64,000 bases of DNA, from positions 6,514,462-6,578,461 of the forward strand of contig NC_012878.2 of the NCBI RefSeq assembly GCF_000003195.3, read 5' to 3'. Below are positions 47,345-58,576 of the stretch, one piece after another. The number at the start of each line of letters is the position of its first letter. The stretch's first letter is position 1. The DNA comes from Sorghum bicolor. Taxonomy: Eukaryota > Streptophyta > Magnoliopsida > Poales > Poaceae. Position numbers and translations under genes: made by a program. The notes beneath the pieces are model-generated. The model made no database searches, had not been told where the DNA came from, and was given only the letters and a program-made list of their open reading frames with translations.

Positions 47345-47826
47345 TTGGACCCGGACCCGAATTACCCGAACCCGAGGTACCCAATCCTAAATTTGGATAA
47401 CGATTTTGATTACCCAAAAATAGTTTGGGTAATTCGGGTAATATCTCCCGGTACCCGAATTACCCAAACATTTGTCTTTGTCTTTGTATTTATCATGTGT
47501 TGTTAGTTAAATATTAGAACTTATCAATTTATTAGAACATAATTCTTTTTGTTTGAACAAGTGATAGTAATATATCATTCTCTACAAAATGCTATTGAAA
47601 TTCTATACAAATTGCTGCTGAAATTATATATAAATTGCTATTGAAATTTTGTGTAGTGTGTTGTTTTCTGAAAATTCGGGTAAATCGGAAATACCCGAAC
47701 CCAAATTATCGGGTACCCGAAATTGCGGGTAGTGTTTTTTCAGGACTAATATCGGGTAACAATTTTCATTACCGAATTTTGAATTACCCGATCCAAAAAA
47801 ATCAGGTAACCCGAATGTCCAAGCTT
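47345..47826. mobile_element. Possible non-autonomous hAT-like element with ACCCGAA repeats
   Basis: TTGGACCCGGACCCGAATTACC at the left faces TTGGACATTCGGGTTACC read inward from the right. Many ACCCGAA/TTCGGGT motifs lie within 130 bp of each end and an AT-rich core lies between. Motif-rich subterminal regions suit hAT elements, but I find no clean 8-bp target duplication. Confidence 0.45.
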
Positions 47827-48848
47827 ACTGGTGAAAGATCAGTCATAGGACAGTACATACTGTCATCTTTTGTTGGAATGGTGATGCTGGATTTGGACTG
47901 TGAGAAAAAAATAGAGAGCCACAATAGACCTGAGAAGCAAGACATGCTCATGTAGGTATTGGCAAGTCTTTGAGATTCTATGCCAACATAGTTGTAAAAG
48001 ATGGACGTGGCTCCGCAAAAATCCAATCCACTTCACTTGGCCAAGGATCAGCTTCAGGCTAAATCAACTTAGTTCCAGAAAAAAGAAACAACATAGAGAA
48101 GGGTTGAGAAAAAGAAAATACATGTGACGTGAGAAGTCTTGGTGAGAAGGAAGAATAGAGAGACACGAGAGGGTTGACGTGATCAGACCCGACAAATACA
48201 TGTGACAAATATACTAATTCAATCATCCCTATATTACTCAAACATTATTTTTTATTATAAATTTACTATTCTACCCTTAATTGTATAAAAGAAATTCAAG
48301 AATAGAATTATCACATCATTTTTTTAGGTGACGATCCCACTATTTTTAGTATGCACTTGGTGCGTATGGTCCCACCATCTAGTATGCACCCAGTGCCTCT
48401 CTAATTGGTTCCTCTCGGTTTCTCTGCCTTTTTAGCCATTGGATTGCTTCTCGTGAGCCGTCTATTTTCCAACAACCATTGTAAAAATTCTCTTTAATAT
48501 TTAGTATATCTATTTGGTATTCTCTTGTAACTTTTCTGCTGTACTTCCTATTTATTTCACCATTCAATATTTACTGATGGACAATATAATTCATATTTTT
48601 GTCAACCACCATGAAAATTTAAAAAAAAAATACTTCGCATCAAATCAGTCCAATAATGAAATAAGGATTCAACTGCTTGTTTGTGTGTGTGAGAGAGAGA
48701 GAGCGCGCGCGCTAGAGTCAGGTGCTACACTTACTGGTTTGAATCTCTGTAAAAATTTGCAGCCTAGCTTGTTTGTCAGTAATAAACCAAAAAATACTTT
48801 TCCGTAAATTCATGCAAGATATGCATACCAAATGTTTATTATGACTTA
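47827..48848. other. Unassigned sequence
   Basis: There is no gene I can support. A (GA)n(GC)n microsatellite is at about 48690-48711. Confidence 0.3.
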
Positions 48849-49013
48849 CTCTCTTCGTTTTTTCAAGTGTCACGTTTGGTTTGTCCTAAGTCAAATATTG
48901 CAATCTTTGATCAACCGTTTTTACAAATCCTTATAGTTTCATAATATATGAATTATATATTATTAGTATTTCTCATAATTAATAAATCTAAAAATATAAA
49001 TCTTATAATATGA
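48849..49013. mobile_element. Stowaway-like MITE, left part, interrupted by CACTA F
   Basis: TA followed by CTCTCTTCGTTTTTTCAAG and then TTTGGTTTGTCCTAAGTCAA is the left end of a common grass Stowaway family (CTCCCTCCGT type). The sequence runs to 49013, where CACTA F starts. The right half is not in the window. Confidence 0.65.
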
Positions 49014-49064
49014 CACTACTACAGGATTGATTAAATGCAACGAGCCCATTTCCATCTCCGTGGC

Positions 49065-49337
49065 GGGCACAGTTTTCGCCCACCACGGTTATTCAACCGC
49101 ACGCAATTACTTCTGGCCATAGGAACGCCCGCTGCGGTAAACGATTAACCCCAGCGGGCAACATAAAATGCCCGCTTCGTTTAATGGTATTAACCGCATC
49201 GGCCAACGTAACATGCCCGCTACGGTTAATGCATTTACCGCAACGGGTATGTTACGATGTCCGCTGCGGTTAACAAATATTAACCGCAGCGGGCTTTTTG
49301 TGTTGACCGCTTCGGTAGTTCGTTGCCTCTATAAATA
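49065..49337 (+). promoter_or_regulatory. Left subterminal array of CACTA F with TATA box
   Basis: About ten direct and inverted copies of a motif around CCCGCTGCGGTTAA are followed by TATAAATA at 49330-49337 and a C/T-rich leader. Confidence 0.75.
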
Positions 49338-49666
49338 GCAGCCAGCCGACCCTCTTCTTCCTCACGGCTGCTCTCTTCCAAAATCGTGGGGGGAGTGGTT
49401 TTGCCCTAAAATTTGACCAAACAATTAAATTGTGGTTTAGAGCCTTGATTTGGTGGAGTAGGACATCATAAGAGGTACATAGGAGCTCCCTCCCCTCTTT
49501 CCCTCCCTCTTTCTCTCACTTTTGAGCCTTCCTCTATGTCTATATGTAGCTCGATCTAGATCTAGTTTCATGGAGGAGAGAGAAAGCTATGTTTTTTTTG
49601 TCTAGATTCTTAATGGATGCATATAAAACCTTCTTTGTTCGATGTGTACGGGTTCGCAGGCACAAG

Positions 49667-52600
49667 ATGGATAGGTCGGAATGGATGTACGGGATGAATC
49701 GGGTGCTTGACCCGCGGTACATTGTCGAAGTGGGAAGTTTATTGCCGCGGCGAAAGCTCACCGTGAGAGATCGAAGCAGACGACAACCATATGTCCATGT
49801 TCTCACTTCAAGAACTTGACTGCCTTCACGAACGATGGTACGGTGCAGTCTCACTTAATTCGGTTTGGTTTTGTGGAGGGTTACACAGTTTCGACTCATC
49901 ACGGTGAAAGAGTGGACCCCAGTGGCGGTGCATCTGGTTTGAGCTCGGCGTCGACGACGATGAACCAAGAACCTAGAGCCCCCATCTCATCTCAAACGAC
50001 TGCATGGCCAGCCTGCGGCAACAATGACAGTGCTCGTGATTACGTCACGGTGGAGGATATACTCAGGGACATGGCAGATGATGTTGCAGATGGCGAGGTG
50101 GCTACTGTGCAGGAACCCAAGGATATCGAGGTGATCGAGGGTTTAGTCAGCCACATCGATGAAGACGACATTGTGTATGGCTCCCCGAAGTGGTTGGAAA
50201 ATTTTAGGGAGATGAAGCAGGCTGCACTTGATCCTCTGTATAAGGACGGCGGCGATTGTCCGAAGGAGTGCATGGTGCTCTGGTTCAACCTCCACATGTT
50301 GATGATGAAGGCCCGGCATGGCTGGTCCGATACTAGCTTCAATGAGCTGTTAAGTTACCTTGCTACCACGTACCCGACGAGTAAGAAGGTCCTCGCGAAT
50401 ACCTACCGTGCGAAGAAGCTGATTTGGCCAGTTGCGATGAAACTTAGAAAGTTTGAGGCCTACCCTAACCACTACATCCTGTATTGAGGCAAGGAGTATG
50501 AGAATATGACGAGCTGTCTGCACTGCAGCGCCAGTCGCTATAAGAGGAATGATGGCTGTTGTGTGGATGAAGACGACGATATGGCCTTGCAGGGTGGTCC
50601 GAAGAGGAAGAAGGGGGCCAAGAAGAGCAGTGCCGCAGCCAATTGCATCTCATCTTAGCAGGATGAGGAAGAAGTGGGTTACACACCGAGGAAAAGTCCA
50701 GCACTGTCGTTGTGGTACCTGCCTGTGACCGACCGCTTGCATGCACTATTCGGGAACCCAGAGGATGCCAAGCTCATGTCCTCGCATGCATCAGCTGACC
50801 GCATGAAGGATGATGGCATGCTGCGGCACCCATCCGATGGCCAACAGTGGAAAGATTTTGACAAGGCGTACCCAGAATTTGGCAAGGAGCCTAGGAACGT
50901 TTGGCTCATGCTAAGTACTAACAGGATGAACCCTTTCGGTGAGCTTAGCAGCTCGCACAGCACCTGGCCAGTTGTACTCACCGTCTATAACCTACCTTCC
51001 CATCTGTGTCAGAGGCACAGGTATTTTATGCTGACCATGCTTATCTCAGGACCGAAGCAGCTCGGTAATGGTATCGATGTCTTCCTAGAGCTGTTGATGG
51101 AGGAAATGCAGGAGCTATTTGATATTGGGTAGAGATGATTGATGCATCCTGCAAAGAGAAGTTCACCCTAAAAGTCATCATCATTGTCACCATCACCGAT
51201 TACCTCGGTCTCTTCTCACTATCAGGGCAGATGAAAGGGAAGATCAGCTGTGTAGTGTGCATAGACGGGACCTGCTACACTTACCTCCAGGGATCTCACA
51301 AGATGGTGTACATGAGGCATAGACGGTTCCTTATCAAGAAGCATAGGTACAGAAGAAGTGTTATGAATCAGTTCTTCGTTGATCAGGAAGAGCCGCAGGG
51401 TGAAGCACCGGCGCAAACTAGCTGGGAGCCAAAGGTGTATGAGATGGTGAAGGATATGGATCACATTGAGTTTGGCAAGAAGAAGAAGAAGAAGAAGAAG
51501 AAGGTACCAGAAGAAGAGGGGACAAAACAAACAAGGAAGCGAAAGCGAGAACGAAGGAGGACGCACCGCATGTGGTCCCCGCTGTCTCTTTCAAGAAGAA
51601 GTCGATTTTCTTCAAGTACTTGTGACACTGGAAAACCCTAAAAACACCCCCATGCCATTGACTGCATGCACCTCGAGAAGAACGTCTTTGATAGCACCAT
51701 CGGTGTCCTATTGGACATCAAGAGCAAGACGAAGGATAGCCTCAAGTCACGGTTGGATCTTGTGAACCAGGGCATTAGGAAGGACCTTCACCCAGGTCTG
51801 ACTCATAACATGCCATTGACTGCATGCACCTCGAGAAGAACGTCTTTGATAGCACCATCGGTGTCCTATTGGACATCAAGAGCAAGACGAAGGATAGCCT
51901 CAAGTCACGGTTGGATCTTGTGAACCAGGGCATCAGGAAGGACCTTCACCCGGGTCTGACTCATAACTGCAAAGTCGATCTACCAGTACCAGGTGCGTCC
52001 TACAACCTAAGGCATGACGAGAAGATTGTTATGCTCAAGTTGTTGAGGGGTATCAAGGTGCCGACCGGTTTCTCTTCTAACATCAAGAGTCTGGTGTCCA
52101 TGAAAGACCTCACACTAGCCGGCTACAACTCACATGACTGTCATGTCATGCTGATGGTGTTCCTTCCAATCGTGATTAGGGCTATTGGTCCAGTGTACGT
52201 GAAGATGGTGGCCACTCGGATGTCATACTTCTTTAACCGTATCACCCAAAAGGTCATTGGTAAGACTGACCTGCCTGCCCTGAAGGAGTTCATTGCAGAG
52301 ACCCTCTGCCAGCTCGAGATGTGCTTTCTCCCATCTTACTTTGATATTATGCCACATCTGATGATGCACATGGTTGATCAGATCGAGCAACTTGGCCCCG
52401 TGTACCTACACCAGATGTGGACATACGAGCGGTTCATGTCCACCCTCAACAGATACGTTCATAATCATGCTTACCTAGAAGGCTCCATGATCGAGGCATA
52501 CACAACTGAGGAGTCCGTGAACTGGTGCATGAGGTACATAAAAGATGGGAGAGCGATTGGGTGCCTGCCCATCAGCACGACGGCAGAACCACAGGTTGGG

Positions 52601-53410
52601 GTGTACTACACGTAAAGTACGCACCGATATACCATACAAAGATGTGGAACAAGCTCATTACAGTATCCTAATCATCAGTTAGTGAGCATGGATAAGTATG
52701 TTGACAGGCACCTAGAAGAGATCCATGCCGCGCATGATGGACAACACATAGAGGAATGGGTCCAAAAAGAGCACAAGAGCACTTTCCTATCCTGGCTTAA
52801 AGAGCAACACATACCCCTAGAAGGTTGCCCTGATGAAGATACAGACACCGTTAAGAAGCTTGTGCTAGGTTCGCCCACCCAAGTCACCACGTGGCAAGGG
52901 TATGATGTCAAAGGGTACCGGTTCCACACGAAAGACAAGGACAAGAAGAGTGCCGCACAGAACAGCGATGTTCGATATGAGGGTGTCGACGAGGCCACAA
53001 ACTCAATGACACAATACTATGGGCAGGTTCGCGTAACCGTCTTCCAGTGCCACTGGGTTAACCCAAAAGCGGTTGTGGTGGACAACTATGGGCTAACCAT
53101 TGTGAACCTCAAAAGTACCAACTACAAAGATGATCAATGGGTACTTGCAACCAATGTCGTGCAAGTGGCGTACTATATCTATCCAGAGGACACAAAGAGG
53201 CACGTGGTCGTGTCGGGAAAGCAACGGATCGTTGGAGCTGACAGGGTATAGAGTCTAGAATAGTACAACAACTATGAAGAGCTCGAGCTATTTTCCAATC
53301 TACCAAAGAAGATGAAGGCCATCGAGGACCGTTGCAACAAGAGTGGAATGAAGCCCTGGACCCGCCACGATGGTGAGGTGCGGTCTGTGAAAGCGCCTGC
53401 ACCAAAATGA
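49667..53410 (+). pseudogene. TNP2-type CACTA transposase of CACTA F, heavily decayed
   Basis: The gene begins MDRSEWMYGMNRV at 49667 after an AG acceptor-like site. Its transposon-associated domain continues in another frame (TVQSHLIRFGFVEGYT, HHGERVD). The Transposase_21 core (50300-51140: HYILY, STNRMNPFGELSSSHSTWPV, GPKQLGNGIDVF), DUF4218-like part (52100-52500: SHDCHVMLMVFLPIV, YERFMSTLNRYVHN) and DUF4216-like part (52880-53250: WQGYDVKGYRFHTKDKDKKS) follow. Breaks include the N-terminal frameshift near 49740-49816, stops at 50485, about 50656 and 51130, a Lys-rich slippage-prone run at 51480-51505, a 158-bp tandem duplication at 51651-51966, and stops near 52613, 53249 and 53261. It cannot make transposase. 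It is related to, but clearly different from, the TNP2 of CACTA C. Confidence 0.88.
51651..51966 (+). repeat. 158-bp tandem duplication in TNP2 of CACTA F
   Basis: 51651-51808 (CATGCCATTGACTGC...ACTCATAA) is repeated at 51809-51966 with two differences (ATTAGG/ATCAGG and CCCAGG/CCCGGG). The length is not a multiple of three, so the frame shifts. Confidence 0.93.
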
Positions 53411-53689
53411 GATGTATAGCACACATCTATGTAATGAAGTAGTGGACAATTGTTGTAATAACACTTTTTAAGACAAGTTTTATAATTCAGCTATTTAAGA
53501 TAAGCTTTTGTAACTTGTTTATAAATATCCTGTTATTTAAGATAAGCTTTTTTTATAAATGTCAATTTAATAATAATCTTGTTTTTAAAATATCAATTTA
53601 TTAATATCCCTGTAGTTAGTAACAAAAGTCAAATTATTAATTTCTTGTTATTCATAAAAAAAATATATTATAAAAAATAAAAAGCTGTT

Positions 53690-53867
53690 TACTGCAGCGG
53701 GCGTTTTAAGATGCCCGCTGCGGTAAATGTTAACCGAAGCGGGCTTCTTAATACGCCCGCTGCGGTAAATGTTAACCACAGCGGGCATCCTTAATAGCCC
53801 GCTACCGTTAATATTTACTGCAGCCGGCGCCCTAGGATGCCCGCTGCGGTTATGTCTGGCCTATAAA
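53690..53867 (+). promoter_or_regulatory. Internal subterminal-type motif array with TATA box, CACTA F
   Basis: Six to seven copies of the GCCCGCTGCGGTAAATGTTAA type motif, direct and inverted, are followed by TATAAA at 53862-53867 and a C-rich leader. The module is the same as at the left end of CACTA F (49065-49337) and lies ahead of the tnpA-like gene. Confidence 0.75.
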
Positions 53868-55001
53868 GACTCGCTCCCTCCGCTGAATTTTTCTAAGTCC
53901 TGTGCATGGTTCTTTCTCACCCTGAAGGGCTGCCAAAATTTTGAACGCCGCCGGCGCCGCGTTCTCAGTCCCCGGCCGTGCCGTCATCGTTGACTCCGTC
54001 CCCTTTTCCCCATGCGGCGGCGCGGCGAGGCCACCGACCGGCCGGCGGGTGCTTCCTCTTCATATCCCGGTGCCCCCGCCCCGCCCGCCTGCCCCATCGA
54101 CCCCCTACGGCAACCGTGCTCCCCCGCCCACGGCCTAGTGAATCCCAGCGCGCCGCCCAGTCGAGTGAGGATTCGATCGCAGCCGCCATCGCACTGCGCT
54201 GGTGCTGCTTGGTCGGTGTTGAGCGGAGCAGGAATCGGACCGGACCCTAGTGTTGCTTGCCAACGCATAAGATAAGCAGCTGAGCATGTAGCTGGACAGT
54301 TGCTTGTGCTCAACGGTATTGGTTCAAAGACTAGACCCAAGCACCAAGCACCATGCTCTTTTAGAATGCTCATGGCTTCTTAGATGTTTGGATTTTTTAT
54401 AGTTCATATACTTATCACTACACGTCGAAGAAAAAGAAGTACTTACTCATTACTGCTGTGTATTGCTCCTTGGTTCTGATGTATGTGATCGCACTTGCTG
54501 CCACTCAAAAATCCTAGCTTGGATGAGTTGTATGTATTTTGGTTAGCTATTTAAAAATAAGGCAGTGTTTATTGAAAAAAAATGTATGGTGTCATTATCG
54601 CTTTGATTATTTAGTACCTTGATGTAGCACTAGGAAAATGATGCACTTTTTATAGCTGCAGGATTGGTTCTTGATTTTCAATACTGCCTGACTGGACTGT
54701 TTATGAATTAATGCACTTTGAAATGTGAAATTTGTTTAATGCTATGGACTGTGCAATTTTTGGAGTAATTATGGTCACCATCAATGTGGTTTTAAGTTTT
54801 TATACAGCATTGTTGTTTGGCTGCAGCCACTATTTTCTTTATTTCCCCTGCTATTTAGAATGCTAATATATAGAAGTCATCAAATGCTAAGATATAGAAT
54901 GCTAAGATACTTCAAGCATTACAGATAACTAACATAATGGCCATAGTTTGTTTTTTATATTTTTTATATTTGTGTTTATATTTGTGTTTGGGCACATAGA
55001 A
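53868..55001 (+). other. Leader and probable intron of the tnpA-like gene of CACTA F
   Basis: A GC-rich block at 53940-54250 is open on both strands and is probably untranslated leader. An AT-rich stretch of about 700 bp follows, up to the ATG at 55002. No separate gene is supported. Confidence 0.4.
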
Positions 55002-55640
55002 ATGGCTGACGACCCGTTCAAGATTTGGAGGGAGCCTACACCTAGCTCATCTTCAACTAGCTATGCAAGTGGCGCGTCCGTGACCCCATCGCAAAAGAAA
55101 CGTCTAACCGAGGACGACGTAGATCCGACGTACAACCTGGCGGATGACGAAGCCCACAGTGCACAGTCTCGCCACCTAGATACCGAATCCGCTCCTGAAT
55201 AGATCCCAATTGTGCCTCGCCAGTTAGACTTCAGGACCAGAGAAGAGAACAGACATGAAGAAGGCCCCACTCCCTCCACGACAACCTCAGAATCCAAGCA
55301 GAAGCGGAGGGGGGGGGGGCAACACGGGAGGCACCAAAGGGAGTTGACCGACGTGGTGCACATGATCCTTAAGGTGGGGCCAGAGGGAAACTCAGTGAGT
55401 CCGCAAGAGGTACTTGGCCGGTTCAGCAACCAAGTGTCCTCCATAGTCAGGGAGAAGGTGTTGATCACTTGGCCGAGCTGGCACAAGGTCCCAAAAGACG
55501 TCAAGGACAATGTATGGGGTGAGGTTACCCGGAAGTTCACTTATCCCGAAGGCACAGACATGGAGAAGTGTTGTGAGTGGGCACTGCACGTGGCGTCCTG
55601 TGCCTTTTCCAACTTCAAGTCGATGCTAGCATGGGACTTT
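55002..55640 (+). pseudogene. tnpA-like gene of CACTA F, 3'-truncated
   Basis: It starts MADDPFKIWREPTPSSSSTS after a CATAGAA context like that of the tnpA gene in CACTA C (GACATAGAAATGGCTGACC). A TAG at 55200-55202 interrupts the frame, which continues in phase from 55212. The conserved DNA-binding region follows (WPSWHKVPKDVKDNVWGEVT, then KFTYPEG, SCAFSNFKSMLA). It ends at about 55640, where the opposite-strand protease of the Gypsy element begins, so well over half of the usual protein is missing. Confidence 0.8.
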
Positions 55641-57675
55641 CTGAAGAAGTGTCGCAGATGGTGTGGGGGAAGGTGGTGTTGTTGATTGTGCATTCAATGA
55701 TTGGAACTCCTGGATCAGCTCTCTTGATTGGAAATGGCTTGGGTAGCATATGATCATTCTCTGTGTTGAGAGCGGTGATTAATTGAGCCGTCTCTGCATG
55801 CTTGGTCTTCCTCAATCTTCTATTGTTCTTCTTCTTCGGCATTGCTTGTTGTTCTTGCTTTCCTTGTTGGTAGAATTGCTTCGGGGCTGCAGGAGCTTTC
55901 AGGACGCGGTTCTTGAATGTGAATCTCTCCTTCTTGTCCTTGATGGATAAGACAATCTTGGCGTGCTCCGCATAGATGATAGCTTTTGTTGTGCATAAGA
56001 ATGGTCTGCCCAAAATGATTGCCTTCTTATCTACTCCTCTCTCCATGACCACGAAGTCAACTGGGACATATGATTGCCCCACTCTAATGACAACTTCTTC
56101 TAGTACTCCCTCAGGGTAGCAAATGGACTGATCTGCAAGCTACAAACGTATATTTGTGTACAACAAGGAATCATTAATATCTTCTCATAAATTACCTTGG
56201 GCATGGTGTTGACACTTGCGCCGAAATCACAGATAGCCTCTGGAAAGTTGTGGCATCCTATAGAGATAGGAATCACAGGTCTTCTAGGGTCTCCCATCTT
56301 CTCTGGTTGAGTGGTCAATCCACTATACAGTTGCAGGCTCAATATAACATTGGGTTGCATTGTGAATATCAACAAGGTTAGCAGTTTCTAAATCTTCTGG
56401 TTGGCCTAGAATCTTGCCTTTTTCTAATGGAGAAACAGCAGCAGCTAATTGTGCTAATTGTGATTCTAGCATTTTATTGAAACTATGCTGATTCTTTATA
56501 GCAGAAGCAAATGTATCCATCCTAGTATGTATATTTTCTAAAGTTTTATCATTCGATGCTAGTTTCCTAGTCATTTGATCTAGCAGTTTGGATTGACTAG
56601 CAACTAATTCTCTTAAAGGCGAAAATTTGTTATTAAAATTATTACCTTGGTTGTTACCTTGGTAATTACCTTGACGAGGTTGTTGATTCCACCCTTGATT
56701 TTGTTGAGGACGATAGTTATTGTTGATGAAGTTCACATCCTCTTGTAGTGTAGGGCAACTAACAGCTGAGTGCCTGTAGTCTCCACATTTTTCACATGTC
56801 ATATGGGAATCATTGATGTGCATGACTTCCTTCTCTCTATATCGAGCTTCTCCATGATGAGGTCTAGCTTGGCAATGACCATGTCAGCTTCCTTGAGATG
56901 ATGGATTCCTCCTCCTTTCTTCCGAGACTGGGTACGTTCTTCATTGCATGTTAAATTTGAGGCCATCTTCTCAACAAGTGCTTTAGCGTCTGAGAGCTTA
57001 AGTGACAGGAAAGCTCCCTCAGCTGTAGCATCAATAGACTAACAGGTACTAGAGACGAGCCCATGATAGAAAGTCTGTATTAACAACCACTCCTCTATCC
57101 CATGATGAGGACAGTCTTCAATATAATTCTAGAATCTTTCCCATGCTTCAGTGAATGATTCATCATGTTGTTGTTGGAAACTTGAAATCTTCCCCCGTAG
57201 AGCATTAGTCTTAGCTACAGGAAAGAATTTTGCCAGGAAAGCAGTCGAGCAAAGGTCCCATGTATTGTGTTTGTCCTTGTTGGTGTAGAACCACTACTTG
57301 ACTTTCCACAATAATGAGAATGGGAAAAGATGGAGTAAGATAGTATCCTTTGGTACTCCTCTGATCGTGAAGGTGTTGTAGATCTCTAAGAAGTGTTGTA
57401 AGTGTACACTTTCATCTTCATGAGCTTTTCCACAGAATTGGCTGGCTTGAACCATGGTGATGAGAGCAGGCTTGAGCTCGAATCCATTCTCCCTAGTGTT
57501 GACTGCTGGTCTAGTCCGAATGTTTGCTGTTGTTGGGGCAGAGAACTCTTGCAGTGTCTTCTCAGCCATATCTTCAAACACAGGAGCTAGGTTTCCTCCT
57601 AACTCTTCTGCTTGTTCTTCTATTTGTCCTTTAAATTCCTCTTCCAATGTTGGAGCTGGCTCCTCTGAAGACCTA
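55641..57675 (-). pseudogene. Athila-like gag and protease (3' part)
   Basis: In minus-strand order, 57647-57294 encodes gag (LKPALITMVQASQFCGKAHE, ESVHLQHFLEIYNTFTIRGV). About 57290-56830 is gag out of frame. 56823-56323 has the zinc knuckle CEKCGDYRHSAVSC and an Asn/Gln-rich stretch (NYQGNNQGNNFNNKF). 56375-56100 has a protease loop (ICDFGASVNTMP). 56082-55641 continues with RPFLCTTKAIIYAEHAKIVL and a second protease-like repeat (TICDTSS). Several frameshifts and stops separate these parts. Gag would package element RNA and protease would process the polyprotein in an intact copy. The gene stops at the breakpoint with CACTA F. Confidence 0.75.
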
Positions 57676-57904
57676 CACTACAAGAAATATCCTTATACAT
57701 GACGGTTTACTCATGACGTTCTAACAAATCATCATAAAATTTGGTCATCTGTGACGGTTCAAACTAAGGTGATAGATGTATGACGAATGGTTAAATAAAT
57801 GGTCATGGTTGGACGTCACAGATTGTTTTGGCACTATATAGTAAATGTATGACGGATTAATAGGGACGTCATGGATCTTACATCGAGCAAAGTCATGCTG
57901 TGAG

Positions 57905-57977
57905 CGTCTTTGCAGCAACCAGGATTCGAACCACAGACATCCTGGTTTCAAGCATAGGTACCTAACCATTGGGATAC
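57905..57977 (-). other. tRNA-like module in the left part of CACTA G
   Basis: On the minus strand GGTATCCCAATGGTTAGGTA (A-box-like D-arm) is followed by GTGGTTCGAATCCTGGTTG (B-box-like T-arm), about 35 nt apart. This is the most tRNA-like of the four modules seen, though no complete acceptor stem forms. Confidence 0.45.
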
Positions 57978-58230
57978 CGTGTTCTTTTGAAACATAACAG
58001 ATCTTTATTGAATAAGTATCTTTTCAATCAAATTCATACTGCTGATTAAGAAATATCTTCGAGACGTTCTCTGCCTCCCCCACGCTGACTCGCAAATCCG
58101 GCCTCCGTGCCCCTGCGCCCGCCTCCCACCGGCTTCTGCGGTCCCGTCCGCTGGTCGCGCAGCTGCGCCTGCAGCCCGTGGCCTCTGCAGCCACCACCGG
58201 TGACCCGCGACCCTGTAGCCTCCGGCTCTC

Positions 58231-58341
58231 CTGACCTCCGGCCGCTCCAGGATCTAGCCATTCGCGTAGGGGGCAGCGCCCCCCGCTCTGCTGACCTCCG
58301 GTCGCTCCAGGATCTAGCCATTCGCGTAGGGGGCAGCGACG
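58231..58341 (+). repeat. 60-bp period tandem repeat, two units, in the CACTA G leader
   Basis: GACCTCCGGYCGCTCCAGGA, then TCTAGCCATTCGCGTAGGGG, then GCAGCG occurs at 58234 and again 60 bp later at 58294 with one visible change. It lies in a GC-rich leader open on both strands. Confidence 0.88.
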
Positions 58342-58576
58342 AGAGCACTACCGCTGTACTCGCTCGCAGCGGTGGCAACGGCGGCAGCGGTGAAGGGGAT
58401 ATTGAGGAGCAGCAGCGATCCATCGCTGCCCACCTGTAGATCTTGCCTCAACTGATTTGGATTGGTATGAATTTGGATATGCAGTTTAATTTAGTGTTGT
58501 TCTTTGTTAGTTGATGATGTAGTGGTTCCAATTGAGGTTAGATTGATTTATATATTTTCTGTAATTTTTTATGTAG

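Larger units (their letters stand above)
49014..55640 (+). mobile_element. CACTA F: CACTA element with TNP2 and tnpA-like genes, right end lost
   Basis: The left terminus CACTACTACAGGATTGATT is followed by an array of CCCGCTGCGGTTAA motifs and a TATA box. TNP2 remains span 49667-53410, a second motif array with TATA lies at 53690-53867, and a tnpA-like gene starts at 55002. The tnpA sequence breaks off at about 55640 against a minus-strand Gypsy element. No matching right inverted repeat is found up to 64000. Confidence 0.85.

Noticed and set aside
51466..51765. Arg/Lys-rich frame around the polylysine run
   Set aside because: It is a shadow of the decayed TNP2 gene and its tandem duplication.
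53941..54373. Overlapping Pro/Arg-rich frames
   Set aside because: They lie in the GC-rich leader after the internal CACTA F promoter, are open on both strands and have no recognisable motif.
58046..58439. Frames of 110-125 codons on both strands of the CACTA G leader
   Set aside because: The sequence is GC-rich, contains a 60-bp tandem repeat and precedes the TNP2 start; no domain is visible.
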